This document shows positions 50,179-59,125 of a DNA stretch of 64,000 nt, piece after piece. Each line of letters opens with the position of its first letter. Position 1 is the first letter of the stretch. A program made the position numbers and the translations under genes. This DNA comes from Hymenobacter convexus (GTDB lineage: Bacteria > Bacteroidota > Bacteroidia > Cytophagales > Hymenobacteraceae). Location: assembly GCF_030580955.1 (NCBI RefSeq), contig NZ_JAUQON010000001.1:372001-436000 (forward strand). Reading direction: 5' to 3'. The notes under the pieces were generated by a model. The model worked only from the letters and a program-made list of their open reading frames with translations, was not told where the DNA came from and ran no database searches.

Positions 50179-51213
50179 TTACTCGTTCACATACCGGAAC
50201 AGCTTATCGGGCCCAACGTTTTCGACGCCACGCAAGCCGCCGAAGCCGATGCGCGGCGCGGCAATGCCCTGCCCCAGCTTCATGGGCGAGCGAAACACCC
50301 GGATTTCGTCCCACAAGCCCGCGTTCAGCAGCGCGTTGAGCACCGTGGGGCCACCCTCCACCAGCACCGACTGCACCTGCCGCTCATACAGATTGGCCAG
50401 CACTTGCGGCAGGAGGTCGTCGGCTTCGGAGAGGTGCACGAGGTCGAGGTTGGCCTTGTGGTAGGGCTGGCGGTAGGTGTAGATGAGGGTAGGCTGCGAG
50501 CCGTCGAGCAGGTGATGGGTGGGCGGCAAGCTCAGGTTTTTGTCGATGACGAGGCGCGTGGGCTGCTGGCCGGGCCAGTCGCGCACGCTCAGGCGGGGGT
50601 TGTCGTGCAGGGCTGTGCGCGTGCCCACCAGGATGGCCTGCTCCTCGGCCCGCCACTGGTGGGTGAGCAGGTTGGCCTGCGGCCCGCTGATGCGCACGGG
50701 CTGGAAATAACGCCCCGCCAGAAAACCGTCGGCCGTTTCGGCCCACTTCAGCACCAGATAAGGCCGTTTTTTCTCGTGAAACGTGAAGAATCGGCGGTTC
50801 AGCCAGCGGCCTTCCTCGGCCAGCAGGCCGGTTTCGACGTGCACGCCGGCGGCACGCAGCTTCTCCAGGCCGCGGCCCGCCACCAGCGGGAAGGGGTCGT
50901 CGTTGCACATCACCACTTCGGGTACGCCCTTGGCGATGAGCAGGTCGGCGCAGGGTGGCGTTTTGCCGTGGTGAGCGCAGGGCTCCAGCGTCACGTACAC
51001 ACGGGCTTGCTTCAGCAATTCCTGGTCGGCCACGGCGGCCAGGGCGTTTACCTCGGCGTGGGGGCCGCCGTATTGCCGGTGCCAGCCCTCGCCGATAATG
51101 CGGCCCTGGTGCGTCACTACGCAGCCTACCAACGGGTTGGGGCGGGCATAGCCCGTGCCGAGTTGCGCCAAAGCCAAGGCGCGGTGCATGAAAGCAACGT
51201 CGTCAATTTTCAT
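50179..51213 (-). CDS. ribD: Bifunctional riboflavin deaminase-reductase
   Basis: 344 residues. The N-terminal deaminase domain has the zinc motif in GGPHAEVNAL and PCAHHGKTPPCADLL; the C-terminal reductase domain has VEGGPTVLNALL. It catalyses the second and third steps of riboflavin synthesis (deamination of the pyrimidine, then NADPH reduction). The frame extends to 51291, but the ATG at 51213 starts the deaminase fold (MKIDDVAFMHRALALA). It is divergent from prmC with only 55 bases between start codons. No other rib gene is adjacent. Confidence 0.94.
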   Translation of the reverse strand: MKIDDVAFMHRALALAQLGTGYARPNPLVGCVVTHQGRIIGEGWHRQYGGPHAEVNALAAVADQELLKQARVYVTLEPCAHHGKTPPCADLLIAKGVPEVVMCNDDPFPLVAGRGLEKLRAAGVHVETGLLAEEGRWLNRRFFTFHEKKRPYLVLKWAETADGFLAGRYFQPVRISGPQANLLTHQWRAEEQAILVGTRTALHDNPRLSVRDWPGQQPTRLVIDKNLSLPPTHHLLDGSQPTLIYTYRQPYHKANLDLVHLSEADDLLPQVLANLYERQVQSVLVEGGPTVLNALLNAGLWDEIRVFRSPMKLGQGIAAPRIGFGGLRGVENVGPDKLFRYVNE

Positions 51214-51218
51214 CGGGG

Positions 51219-51226
51219 CGAAGGTA
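51219..51226 (-). promoter_or_regulatory. Near-consensus -7 box (TACCTTCG) for ribD
   Basis: One mismatch to TAnnTTTG, five bases before the ribD ATG on the minus strand. Confidence 0.35.
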
Positions 51227-51255
51227 GGAACCGCTTCGTAGCTACGCCGTGGGCC

Positions 51256-51263
51256 TACATTTG
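51256..51263 (+). promoter_or_regulatory. -7 box (TACATTTG) for prmC
   Basis: An exact TAnnTTTG match five bases before the prmC ATG, back to back with the ribD box. Confidence 0.5.
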
Positions 51264-51268
51264 TTCCG

Positions 51269-52126
51269 ATGACCACGCGCCAGTTCACCACCGATTTTGC
51301 TACCGCCCTCCAGCCCCACTACCCCGAGCGCGAAGCCCAGGCCATTGCCGCGCTGGTGGTGGAGCACCTGCTCGGCATCGACTCCCTGCAGCGCATGATG
51401 GACGCCCAGCAAGCCGTGCCCGCCGCCGCCGAGGCGGCCCGGCCCGCGCTGCTGGCCCGCCTGCTGGCCCACGAGCCCGTGCAATACGTGCTGGGCACCG
51501 CCTACTTCGCCGACATGGACCTCGAAGTGACGCCCGCCACGCTCATCCCGCGCCCCGAAACGGAGGAGTTGGTGCACCTCATCACGCAGGAACAAAAAGG
51601 CCGTCGGCAGTTGTCGGTGCTCGACGTAGGCACCGGCTCGGGCTGCCTGGCGCTGGCGCTGGCCCGTGTCCTGCCCGAAGCCAAGGTGCTGGCCGTGGAT
51701 ATTTCGACCGAGGCCCTGGCCGTGGCCCGCCGAAACGCCGCGCGCTACGCCCCAGCCGTGGCCTTTCAGCAGGTCGATATTTTGCAGGCGCTGCCCGCCG
51801 GCCTGCCGCCCGGCACCCTCGATGTGCTGGTGAGCAACCCGCCCTACGTGCGCGAGAGCGAGCGCCCGCTGATGCGCGAAAACGTGCTGGCCTGGGAGCC
51901 CGCCACGGCCCTCTTCGTGCCCGACGAAGACCCGCTGCTCTTCTACCGCCGCCTTGCCGAGGTGGGCCGGGAGTTGTTGCGGCCGGGTGGGGTTATTTAT
52001 TTGGAAATCAACGAGGCGCTGGGGGCGGAGACGGCTGCTCTGCTCACGCCCGCTGCTTTTGAGGCCGTGAGGGTGGTGCCCGATATGTTCGGGAAGGCGC
52101 GGATGGTGCGCGGCACCCGGCGGTAG
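51269..52126 (+). CDS. prmC: Release factor glutamine methyltransferase
   Basis: 285 residues. The N-terminal helical domain is followed by a SAM-dependent methyltransferase fold with LDVGTGSGCLALALA (SAM binding) and the diagnostic VSNPPYVRESE motif that holds the glutamine. It methylates the GGQ glutamine of peptide release factors in the cytoplasm. Length and motifs fit PrmC better than the ribosomal-protein methyltransferase PrmB. Confidence 0.93.
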   Translation: MTTRQFTTDFATALQPHYPEREAQAIAALVVEHLLGIDSLQRMMDAQQAVPAAAEAARPALLARLLAHEPVQYVLGTAYFADMDLEVTPATLIPRPETEELVHLITQEQKGRRQLSVLDVGTGSGCLALALARVLPEAKVLAVDISTEALAVARRNAARYAPAVAFQQVDILQALPAGLPPGTLDVLVSNPPYVRESERPLMRENVLAWEPATALFVPDEDPLLFYRRLAEVGRELLRPGGVIYLEINEALGAETAALLTPAAFEAVRVVPDMFGKARMVRGTRR

Positions 52127-52213
52127 CGCGACTTATCCATCGACGTGAACAAAATGAAAGACGACGCGTCACGTTAAAGCGCCCACCTGCCTGTTGCAGG
52201 CCCGGCCCACCGT

Positions 52214-52221
52214 TACCTTTG
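52214..52221 (+). promoter_or_regulatory. Complete promoter: TTG (52194) and TACCTTTG
   Basis: TTG at 52194-52196 lies 17 bases before an exact TAnnTTTG box, which ends four bases before the ATG of the lipoprotein gene. This is the best-formed promoter seen in the window. Confidence 0.6.
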
Positions 52222-52225
52222 CACC

Positions 52226-53272
52226 ATGCGCTTTCGCCTTCTGATGCTGCTTTGCCTGCCCGTGCTGCTGGGGGCTTGTGCCAAAAATGACCGACCCGTG
52301 CAGTTGGATTTGGTGGGCGCTTCCACGCTCACGTCCGGCAACAAAACGGTGACGGCCAACGACACCCTCACCACCCGAATTTACGCCGTGGGCAACGACG
52401 TAGCGCTGCAGCGGCTGCGCGTGGTGGTGTCGTACAGCCCGGGGCTCAGCCCCATCAACTACCCTACCCCGACTGCTAGCTTCGACCCCAAGAATGCCCC
52501 GGCCAGCCAGGACATCGTATACCTCGACTCGCTTATCAATCCGGTCTACGTGAGTACCCAACAGTCGCCACCAGCAGGCGGCGAGTACCTGTTCAATAAT
52601 TCCTTCGTAGCGCGCGCCACTTCGGGCACCGAGCAGTGGCAGTACACCATCACCGACAAGCAGAGCCAGTCGGCCAGTCGGGCCCTGCGCCTCACGGTGC
52701 GCAAGCCCGATTCGGCGGCCGTGTACCATAGCTACACCGCGCTGCTGCGCCCCGTGCCCCGCAACCGCAGGGAGGCCGACACCGTGGCCCTGCGAGCCAC
52801 CCGCCGCGTCTACCTGAACCTGCGCACCGGCCTGCAGCTGCCCAAATACGCCGTGATAAACAACGAGGCCACCGTGCAAGGCAACCAGCTGCTCGTGGAC
52901 CTGATAGCCACCAGCGCCAACGGCAACTCCGTCAGCCTGAGTGCCCCCGCCGACCTGAGCACCATTAAAATGAATACCCAGCAGTGGCCCAACGCCAACC
53001 GCAACGCCACCGTGCTGCGCGCCACCCGGCTCAACGAAACCGATTTCGCCAACATCACCACGGTGGCGGGCATCAACAATGCATTCACTGCCAGCACGGC
53101 ATTTACTAATCAGTACAGCACAGGCGTGCTGGCCAAGAACCAGGTGGTGGCTTTTCAAGTAACGGTAACTGAAAACGGAACGACGCAGACGCATACCGGC
53201 CTGCTGCTGGTGAGCAACCTGGTGCTGGGCACCGCCCCCATACTCACCTGCTCGGTGAAGGTGACCAAATAG
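52226..53272 (+). CDS. Lipoprotein of unknown function
   Basis: 348 residues. A lipoprotein signal (LCLPVLLGAC, Cys near residue 18) is followed by a mature part rich in Thr, Asn, Val and Ser with predicted beta strands (PVQLDLVGASTLTSGNKT, QRLRVVVSYSPGLSP). No family was recognised. It is probably exposed on the outer membrane. The fold may be two immunoglobulin-like beta-sandwiches, judging by strand spacing only. Its promoter is close to consensus and the transcript nearly leaderless. It is followed by a bidirectional terminator. Confidence 0.68.
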   Translation: MRFRLLMLLCLPVLLGACAKNDRPVQLDLVGASTLTSGNKTVTANDTLTTRIYAVGNDVALQRLRVVVSYSPGLSPINYPTPTASFDPKNAPASQDIVYLDSLINPVYVSTQQSPPAGGEYLFNNSFVARATSGTEQWQYTITDKQSQSASRALRLTVRKPDSAAVYHSYTALLRPVPRNRREADTVALRATRRVYLNLRTGLQLPKYAVINNEATVQGNQLLVDLIATSANGNSVSLSAPADLSTIKMNTQQWPNANRNATVLRATRLNETDFANITTVAGINNAFTASTAFTNQYSTGVLAKNQVVAFQVTVTENGTTQTHTGLLLVSNLVLGTAPILTCSVKVTK

Positions 53273-53285
53273 GTGCAGCGCCGAT

Positions 53286-53320
53286 AAAAAAAGGCGCCCT
53301 CTCGATGAGGACGCCTTTTT
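53286..53320. terminator. Bidirectional intrinsic terminator
   Basis: AAAAAGGCG...CGCCTTTTT stem (with one bulge) between the lipoprotein and the FadL-like gene, with A- and T-runs on both sides. Confidence 0.88.
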
Positions 53321-53365
53321 GTCTGAATAGCTTGTGGCTCAATTAATCCAAGCCAACGGGCTGTA

Positions 53366-54991
53366 TTAGAACGTGATGCCGGCCGTGACGCTGGTGGTAA
53401 ACCGGGTGTTGTTCACCTTGATGGTGGGCTGCAGGCCGGCCAGGGTGTAAGGCGTGTAGAGCTGGGTGAAGGTGGTGTACACCCCGGCCGCATCGATGAA
53501 GAAATTGCCCTCGCGCAGGCCCAGGCCGGCGGTGTAGAAGTTTTGGGCCCGCTCGTTGCTGGCATCGGCGGCGTAGGGGTCGCCGTAGCGGGCGTAGCCC
53601 AGCCGCACCCGGAACACATCGAACCGGCCTTCGGCGCCGAAACGCAGGTTGACAGTGTTCTGGTACAGGCTGCGGATGTCGTTGTTTTCCTGGGTGAACG
53701 TATAGTCGTCGCCGTTGGCATTCTGCGGGTCGTTGCGCAGGCGGGCCTGGCCGTAGCCCACATACTCCACATCGCCCGTCAAGAAGCCGTGCTTGCCCAG
53801 CGTGTAGGCCACGCCGCCATTGGCCCGGAAGGGCGTCGTCATGGAATAAGCATAGTCGTTGGGCAGCGCATCAACCGAGGTTACGCCCACGATATCAGAC
53901 GGAATGCTGCCGGCCGGTGAGGTGGTTGAAACCACGTCGGTGCCCTGGGTGCTGAAATCGGTGGTAAACCGGGCGTTGTACGTGTCGGTGAAGCGCATGA
54001 AGGTGGGCGTTTGAATAGAAGCCCCCACGCGCAGGGCATCCGTGGCCCGGAAGATGGCGCCGAGGCGGGCGTTGAAGCCGCTGCCCTTCACGTCGCGCGT
54101 CTCGTGCAGGGTATAGCTGCTGAGGTGGGTGGCCGTGGAATTGTCCGACTCCGTAAAATCCTTCGTCTGGTGATAGTTGGAGCTCACAATGCCCACCCCG
54201 ATGCCGAGGTAGAGCCGGTCGCGGTAGCTGGCGCCGTAGCCCAGGTCGAACTGCGAAATCGAGCCGCGCGTGGTGATGTATTCCGACTGCCCGATGGGCC
54301 CGCGCAGCGCCGTGGAGGCGAAGGCAGAATCGACGCCGCCCCGGCTTTTCACAATGCGCGTGAGGTAGGCGCCATAGGCCAGCGGGTCGAGGCCGTAGCT
54401 GCCGGTGGTGCTGTAGTCGCCGGCCCGCGCCTGCCGCCGGATGTCATCGAAATAGCCCTGCCCGGCCTCGCCCCGCAACGAAGCCAGGTACGACTGGTCG
54501 GCGCTGGTGTAGGTACGGCCGTTCACGCTGCGGTCGTTGAGCGTGTTGTTGTAGCGCGAGGCCGTGTTGAAATCGGCCAGGCGGGTGAAGCCCAGCGCAA
54601 ACGAGCCGCCCCGCCAGTTGGTGCTCTGGTCGCCGTCGGGCCGGCGGTTGGTGAGCACCAGGCCGGTGCTGGCGATGTGGAAGCTGTTTTTGTCCTCGCT
54701 CGCCGCCGCCACCGAGCTGCCGTCGGGGCGGGCATCGCTGCTACCAATGCCGATGCCCGGCGTGATGTGTAGCTCCGATTTCTGGTACAGCCCCAGCCCG
54801 GCGGGGTTGCTGGTGAGGTTGCCGAAGTCAGCCCCAACCGCCACGTTGGCGCCCCCAATGCCCTGGGTGCGGGCCGTGCCGCCGAATTGCAGACGAGAAT
54901 AGCGCAGGGCGTCGCTGGGGCCCTGGGCAAAGGCGTGGCCGGCCTGCCCTGCTACGAGGGCCAGGCTAAGCCATAATATCCGTTTTTTCAT
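53366..54991 (-). CDS. FadL/OmpP1-like outer-membrane transport protein
   Basis: 541 residues. A signal peptide (ends GHAFAQ) is followed by a hatch region opening SDALRYSRLQFGGTARTQ and GGANVAVGADFGNLTSNPAG, where the NPAG block is characteristic of the FadL family. A long barrel ends with TTSVTAGITF, a C-terminal aromatic strand. Members take up fatty acids or other hydrophobic compounds across the outer membrane; the substrate is not known here. The neighbouring Tyr/Gly-rich lipoprotein gene is upstream on the same strand, with a terminator between them. Confidence 0.9.
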   Translation of the reverse strand: MKKRILWLSLALVAGQAGHAFAQGPSDALRYSRLQFGGTARTQGIGGANVAVGADFGNLTSNPAGLGLYQKSELHITPGIGIGSSDARPDGSSVAAASEDKNSFHIASTGLVLTNRRPDGDQSTNWRGGSFALGFTRLADFNTASRYNNTLNDRSVNGRTYTSADQSYLASLRGEAGQGYFDDIRRQARAGDYSTTGSYGLDPLAYGAYLTRIVKSRGGVDSAFASTALRGPIGQSEYITTRGSISQFDLGYGASYRDRLYLGIGVGIVSSNYHQTKDFTESDNSTATHLSSYTLHETRDVKGSGFNARLGAIFRATDALRVGASIQTPTFMRFTDTYNARFTTDFSTQGTDVVSTTSPAGSIPSDIVGVTSVDALPNDYAYSMTTPFRANGGVAYTLGKHGFLTGDVEYVGYGQARLRNDPQNANGDDYTFTQENNDIRSLYQNTVNLRFGAEGRFDVFRVRLGYARYGDPYAADASNERAQNFYTAGLGLREGNFFIDAAGVYTTFTQLYTPYTLAGLQPTIKVNNTRFTTSVTAGITF

Positions 54992-55000
54992 GGGGTGGGA

Positions 55001-55029
55001 AGAAAAAGAGCCGGCCGTTCGGCCGGCTC
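55001..55029 (-). terminator. Intrinsic terminator after the Tyr/Gly-rich lipoprotein gene
   Basis: A perfect 10-bp stem (GAGCCGGCCG and its complement), then TTTTTCTT on the minus strand, 38 bases after the stop codon. Confidence 0.9.
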
Positions 55030-55066
55030 GCTGGAAAAGTATTTTGCAGAAACCTTGGGTCAGAAC

Positions 55067-56560
55067 TTACTCGCCGCGGCCGCGGCTGTGGCCCCCGCCG
55101 CCGCCGCCTCCCCCGCCGCCACCCGACGGTGCCGAATACGAAGGCTGGCTGGGCTGGCTGTAGCTGCGCTCCTGCCGTGGTTGCTCAAAACTGCGCTGCT
55201 GCGGCTGTTCGTAGCTGCGTTGCTGGGGTTGCTCAAAGCTGCGCTGCTGTTGGGGCTGCTCGAAGCTGCGCTGGGCTTCGCGGTATATGCGGCGCTGGGG
55301 CTGCTCGGCCGCTTGGGTGCCGGCGTTGGTGGGCTGTTCAACGGGCGCGCTACGGAAGAACCCGCCGCGGCGGCTTTCCTGCGGCTGCGGAGCTGCCTCG
55401 GGCTGCATCTGGCCCGGTTGGGCTACTACGTCGGCATTGCGCCAGCGGCCCCGGCCACTGTTGCGGCCGTCCTGGCCTTGCACAGGGCTGAGCTCAGGCT
55501 GGGCAGGCTGAAGCGTGGTACCAACGGGCTGGTCCATGTTGCGGTATTCCGGCCGGCGGGAGCCATCCATCCGCTGCGGGCGGTTGTAGGCGCCGGTGGC
55601 CTGGTCCACGGCCGTATTGGGCGTGGCGGCAGCTGCCTCGGTGCGGCCACGGCTGCGGTCAATCATCACGCCATCGGCCGATTGGGCCGCGCCGCCCGGC
55701 TGGGCCACCAACTCACTGCGCACCCGGCCGCCACCCGAAGTCATCGGCGTCGGCGTCGAGCCGCCGCTACTGCTCACGCCCCCCGACGATACCCGGCCAT
55801 CCGAGCTACGGTCGTTGCGGTGGCCCGAGGTGCGGCCCCGGCCGCCACCGTTGTCGTAGGAGCCGTATCCGTAGCCGCCGTTGCTGCCGTAGCCGTAGCT
55901 GCTGCCGCCATAATAGCTGTTGCCATAGTAGCCGCCCCGGCCATAATATCCTCCGTACATAGAGCCGCCATAGTAGTAGGGCGAGTAGAACGGGTCGTAG
56001 AAGCCGCCGCCATAGCCATAGCCGTAAGGCGAGTAGCCGTAGCCAAAGGGCGAATAGCCATAGCCATACGAACGGCCGTAGCCAAACCCAAAGCTGATGC
56101 TAATACCCGACCGGTAGCCATAGCCAAACGGACTGTAGAAGGGGCTATAAAATGAGCTGTAGAACGGGTCGTAGCCGCCATACGCGTAGGGCGAGAAGCC
56201 GCCATAGCCACCGTAGATGCCGCCGTAGCTGAGGGTAGTGTAGGGGCTATACGGGCTGTAGTAGTTCAGGCCCGGGCTGGTGGGCACACCCTTCATGTAG
56301 GTGTAAGTGTTGTCGTAATATTGGTCGGAGCCGCTGCCCTGGTTGGCTTGCGACTTGGCTGGGCTGCCGTTGTAGTCGGGGTTGGCGGCTTCGTCGGTGC
56401 TGGCCGGGGCCGGTGCCGAGGCTACCACGGCCGTGGTGCGGTCCTGCGAGGAGTAATAGACCCCGTCGTCTTCCGACGTGGCGAGGCCCGCGGTGCTCGC
56501 GCAGCCGCCCAGCGCGAGCAGGGCCATGGCGGGCAACAAAGCGGTGAGCGACTTTTTCAT
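55067..56560 (-). CDS. Tyr/Gly-rich low-complexity lipoprotein
   Basis: 497 residues. A lipoprotein signal (LLALGGC, Cys near residue 19) is followed by an acidic/Ser linker, then about 150 residues (85-235) made of YGYGY/SPFGYGYSPYGYG-type repeats with Phe and Pro. A Ser/Gly/Arg section, a Gln-rich part with repeated RSFEQPQQ units (about 395-475) and a Gly/His tail (GGGGGGHSRGRGE) follow. No domain is recognised. Composition suggests a surface or cohesive, adhesive-like lipoprotein. The frame extends upstream to 56644, but the ATG at 56560 (MKKSLTALL) is the evident start. Confidence 0.75.
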   Translation of the reverse strand: MKKSLTALLPAMALLALGGCASTAGLATSEDDGVYYSSQDRTTAVVASAPAPASTDEAANPDYNGSPAKSQANQGSGSDQYYDNTYTYMKGVPTSPGLNYYSPYSPYTTLSYGGIYGGYGGFSPYAYGGYDPFYSSFYSPFYSPFGYGYRSGISISFGFGYGRSYGYGYSPFGYGYSPYGYGYGGGFYDPFYSPYYYGGSMYGGYYGRGGYYGNSYYGGSSYGYGSNGGYGYGSYDNGGGRGRTSGHRNDRSSDGRVSSGGVSSSGGSTPTPMTSGGGRVRSELVAQPGGAAQSADGVMIDRSRGRTEAAAATPNTAVDQATGAYNRPQRMDGSRRPEYRNMDQPVGTTLQPAQPELSPVQGQDGRNSGRGRWRNADVVAQPGQMQPEAAPQPQESRRGGFFRSAPVEQPTNAGTQAAEQPQRRIYREAQRSFEQPQQQRSFEQPQQRSYEQPQQRSFEQPRQERSYSQPSQPSYSAPSGGGGGGGGGGGHSRGRGE

Positions 56561-56839
56561 AACGAAGGGCGAAAAGAGTGGGACAGCGTACAGTAAAGTA
56601 ACAACGCAAATAGTGGAAGGCGGATGAAGGGCACAACGGGCCAAAACCCGTTAACAAACAAGCACAAAGCGCCGCGAAAGTTATCAGGCCTTGCGCGCCC
56701 GCCCGCAAGGGCCGGCCGCACGCCGCTGGGAAGGTCCGCGTATTACTAACGTAATTTGGCACCGAAACGGTGCCGCTTGGTCAATTCAAATGTTGTACCA
56801 GAGTTGGGAACTTTTTCGATTACCCCTAAGATGCCTTCC

Positions 56840-58315
56840 ATGAGCAAAAAGTTGCCTACCCGTCAAGAAGATTACTCTCTCTGGTACAATGAGTTAGTGA
56901 AACGCGCTGGCTTGGCCGAAAATTCGGCCGTGCGCGGCTGCATGGTGATAAAACCCTACGGCTACGCCATTTGGGAAAAAATGCAGCGCCAGCTGGACGA
57001 TATGTTCAAGCGCACTGGCCACGAAAACGCCTACTTCCCGCTCTTCGTACCCAAAAGCCTGTTTGAGGCCGAGGAAAAAAACGCCGAAGGCTTCGCCAAA
57101 GAGTGCGCCGTGGTGACGCACTACCGCCTCCAGACCGACCCCGACAAACCGGGCAAGCTGCGCGTCGACCCCAACGCCAAGCTCGAAGAAGAGCTAGTGG
57201 TGCGCCCCACCTCGGAGGCCATCATCTGGAGCACATACAAAAACTGGGTGCAGAGCTACCGCGACCTGCCGCTGCTCATCAACCAGTGGGCCAACGTGGT
57301 GCGCTGGGAAATGCGCACCCGCCTGTTTCTGCGCACCGCCGAATTCCTGTGGCAGGAAGGGCACACCGCCCACGCCACCGCCGAGGAAGCCGTGGCCGAA
57401 ACCCGCCAGATGCTCGACGTGTACGCCGAGTTTGCCGAGGAGCACATGGCCCTGCCTGTGGTGAAAGGCGTAAAAACGCCCAACGAGCGTTTCGCCGGCG
57501 CCGAGGATACTTATTGCATCGAGGCGCTGATGCAGGACGGCAAGGCCCTGCAGGCGGGCACCAGCCACTTCCTGGGCCAGAACTTCGCCAAGGCCTTCGA
57601 CGTGCAGTTTGCCAACAAGGAAGGCGTGCGGGAGCACGTGTGGGGCACCAGCTGGGGCGTGAGCACCCGCCTGATGGGCGCCCTCGTGATGGCCCATTCC
57701 GACGACGAAGGCCTAGTGCTGCCGCCCAAGCTGGCCCCGATTCAGTGCGTCATCGTGCCCGTGTACAAAACCGGCGAGTTGGACGCGCTGCTTGAGCGCA
57801 TCCGGCCTATTCAGCAGGGCCTCATTGCCCGCGGCATTTCAGTGAAGCTGGACGCCCGCGACACCGAGCGGCCCGGCTTCAAGTTTGCCGAGTGGGAGCT
57901 GAAGGGCGTGCCCGTGCGCCTGGCCATCGGCGCGCGCGACCTCGACGCCGGCACCGTGGAAGTGGTGCGCCGCGACACCAAGGAGAAAATGAGCCTGCCG
58001 CTGGCCGATATCGTGGCCAGCGTCGACCAGCTGCTCATCGACATCCAGGCCAACATCTACGCAAAGGCCCGCAAATTCCGCGATACCAACACTACGCGCG
58101 TGGACAGCTACGACGAGTTCAAGCGCATGCTAGACGAGGAGCCCGGCTTCCTGCTGGCGCACTACGACGGCACCTCCGAAACCGAGGAGCGCATCAAGGA
58201 CGAAACCAAAGCCACCGTGCGCTGCCTAGCCCTAGCCGAGCCCGACGAGGAAGGCATCTGCATGGTGACGGGCAAGCCGAGTGCCCGCCGCGCCTACTTT
58301 GCCCGCGCCTACTAG
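56840..58315 (+). CDS. proS: Prolyl-tRNA synthetase (archaeal/eukaryote-like type)
   Basis: 491 residues. Class II motifs are [20 protein letters not shown] with [19 protein letters not shown], the proline-site block [13 protein letters not shown], and a motif-3 region near [16 protein letters not shown]. An anticodon-binding domain and the short C-terminal zinc-like extension (ending ARAY) follow. The editing insert of the bacterial type is absent, so this is the shorter form common in Bacteroidota. It charges tRNA(Pro). The start at 56840 ([12 protein letters not shown]) is preferred to the ATG at 56831 and to an upstream GTG/ATG. Confidence 0.94.
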   Translation: MSKKLPTRQEDYSLWYNELVKRAGLAENSAVRGCMVIKPYGYAIWEKMQRQLDDMFKRTGHENAYFPLFVPKSLFEAEEKNAEGFAKECAVVTHYRLQTDPDKPGKLRVDPNAKLEEELVVRPTSEAIIWSTYKNWVQSYRDLPLLINQWANVVRWEMRTRLFLRTAEFLWQEGHTAHATAEEAVAETRQMLDVYAEFAEEHMALPVVKGVKTPNERFAGAEDTYCIEALMQDGKALQAGTSHFLGQNFAKAFDVQFANKEGVREHVWGTSWGVSTRLMGALVMAHSDDEGLVLPPKLAPIQCVIVPVYKTGELDALLERIRPIQQGLIARGISVKLDARDTERPGFKFAEWELKGVPVRLAIGARDLDAGTVEVVRRDTKEKMSLPLADIVASVDQLLIDIQANIYAKARKFRDTNTTRVDSYDEFKRMLDEEPGFLLAHYDGTSETEERIKDETKATVRCLALAEPDEEGICMVTGKPSARRAYFARAY

Positions 58316-58376
58316 CGGATTCAGTGGTTGCGACTCCATCGTGAGTTAACGACCTCATATAGTCTCAATTTTGCTT

Positions 58377-58429
58377 GAGCCGCAGTGCAGTTACAGAATC
58401 ATCATGAATCTGTAGCTGCACTGCGGCTC
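58377..58429. repeat. Hairpin downstream of proS; region 58316-58624
   Basis: A 21-bp stem with one mismatch (GAGCCGCAGTGCAGTTACAGA and its partner at 58409-58429), 61 bases after the proS stop codon, followed by TTGCC. It may be the proS terminator or a small palindromic repeat. The 309-base gap also holds an AT-rich stretch (about 58440-58565) and the promoter box at 58550. Confidence 0.55.
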
Positions 58430-58549
58430 TTGCCATTTGCAACCTTTTGCTATAGTAAATGGGAGGCCAAAAATCTATCATATTGGATAAAATATTCTCA
58501 TTTCGATAAATAATTTGACATAATAACTATGAATATTATTTGTTTTAAT

Positions 58550-58557
58550 TATCTTTG
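58550..58557 (+). promoter_or_regulatory. -7 box (TATCTTTG) in AT-rich DNA before a secreted-protein gene
   Basis: An exact TAnnTTTG match lies at the end of about 120 bases of unusually AT-rich sequence, 67 bases before the ATG at 58625. Several TTG/TTTG candidates lie upstream. The AT tract may act as an UP-like activating region. Confidence 0.5.
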
Positions 58558-58624
58558 ATTATGAAAAGGCCGCGTGATTGCGCGGTTTATACTCCTTCAC
58601 TCTTTCCATCCATTCTTCCCAGCT

Positions 58625-59050
58625 ATGCGCCATTTTCTGCTCGCTTTACTCTTCTTGATGGCAGGCTCCGCCTCTGCCCAAACGTCCATCACCATGCCCA
58701 GCAAGGCCGCGGGCAAGCTTGAAAAGCTGCTCAAGCAAACGCAGGATGCCGTGGTCATTGGCAAAAAGGCCGCCATTCTGCCTATTGAAGCCCGTCCGCT
58801 GACCAACCGCGTGCTGGTGCAGTCCACGTCTGATTTTCTGGCCATGTCCGGCCGCACCAATCCTACCAAAGAAGCTTTCCTGAAAAGCCTTGATGAGGGT
58901 CTAGCCCGCATCAGCCCGCTAACGAAAACGCTGGAAGACCGTCAGCAAGTGGCTTCCTTCTATCAGGACCTGCTCGACCTGGTGGGCATTGAAAGCTCCG
59001 AAGGTCGCCTCACGGCCTTTGTCGAAACCGAGGCCACGGCCAAGAAATAG
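58625..59050 (+). CDS. Small secreted protein, possibly DUF4844
   Basis: 141 residues. A signal peptide (ends GSASAQ) is followed by a helical, charged domain (SKAAGKLEKLLKQTQDAVV, NPTKEAFLKSLDEGL, FYQDLLDLVGIESSEGRLT). The last block resembles the DUF4844 family; this is a weak match by memory. It is probably periplasmic and its function is unknown. The ATG at 58625 is chosen because it begins the signal peptide. A strong bidirectional terminator follows. Confidence 0.65.
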   Translation: MRHFLLALLFLMAGSASAQTSITMPSKAAGKLEKLLKQTQDAVVIGKKAAILPIEARPLTNRVLVQSTSDFLAMSGRTNPTKEAFLKSLDEGLARISPLTKTLEDRQQVASFYQDLLDLVGIESSEGRLTAFVETEATAKK

Positions 59051-59065
59051 TCCACCGCCAGCCCG

Positions 59066-59109
59066 CAACAAAAAGCCCCGGCACCATATGGTGCCGGGGC
59101 TTTTTGTTG
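59066..59109. terminator. Bidirectional intrinsic terminator
   Basis: A perfect 22+22 palindrome: CAACAAAAAGCCCCGGCACC.. and its mirror. The stem core equals that of the terminator at 12528-12563. Confidence 0.95.
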
Positions 59110-59125
59110 TTGAAGAAAGCAGCTT

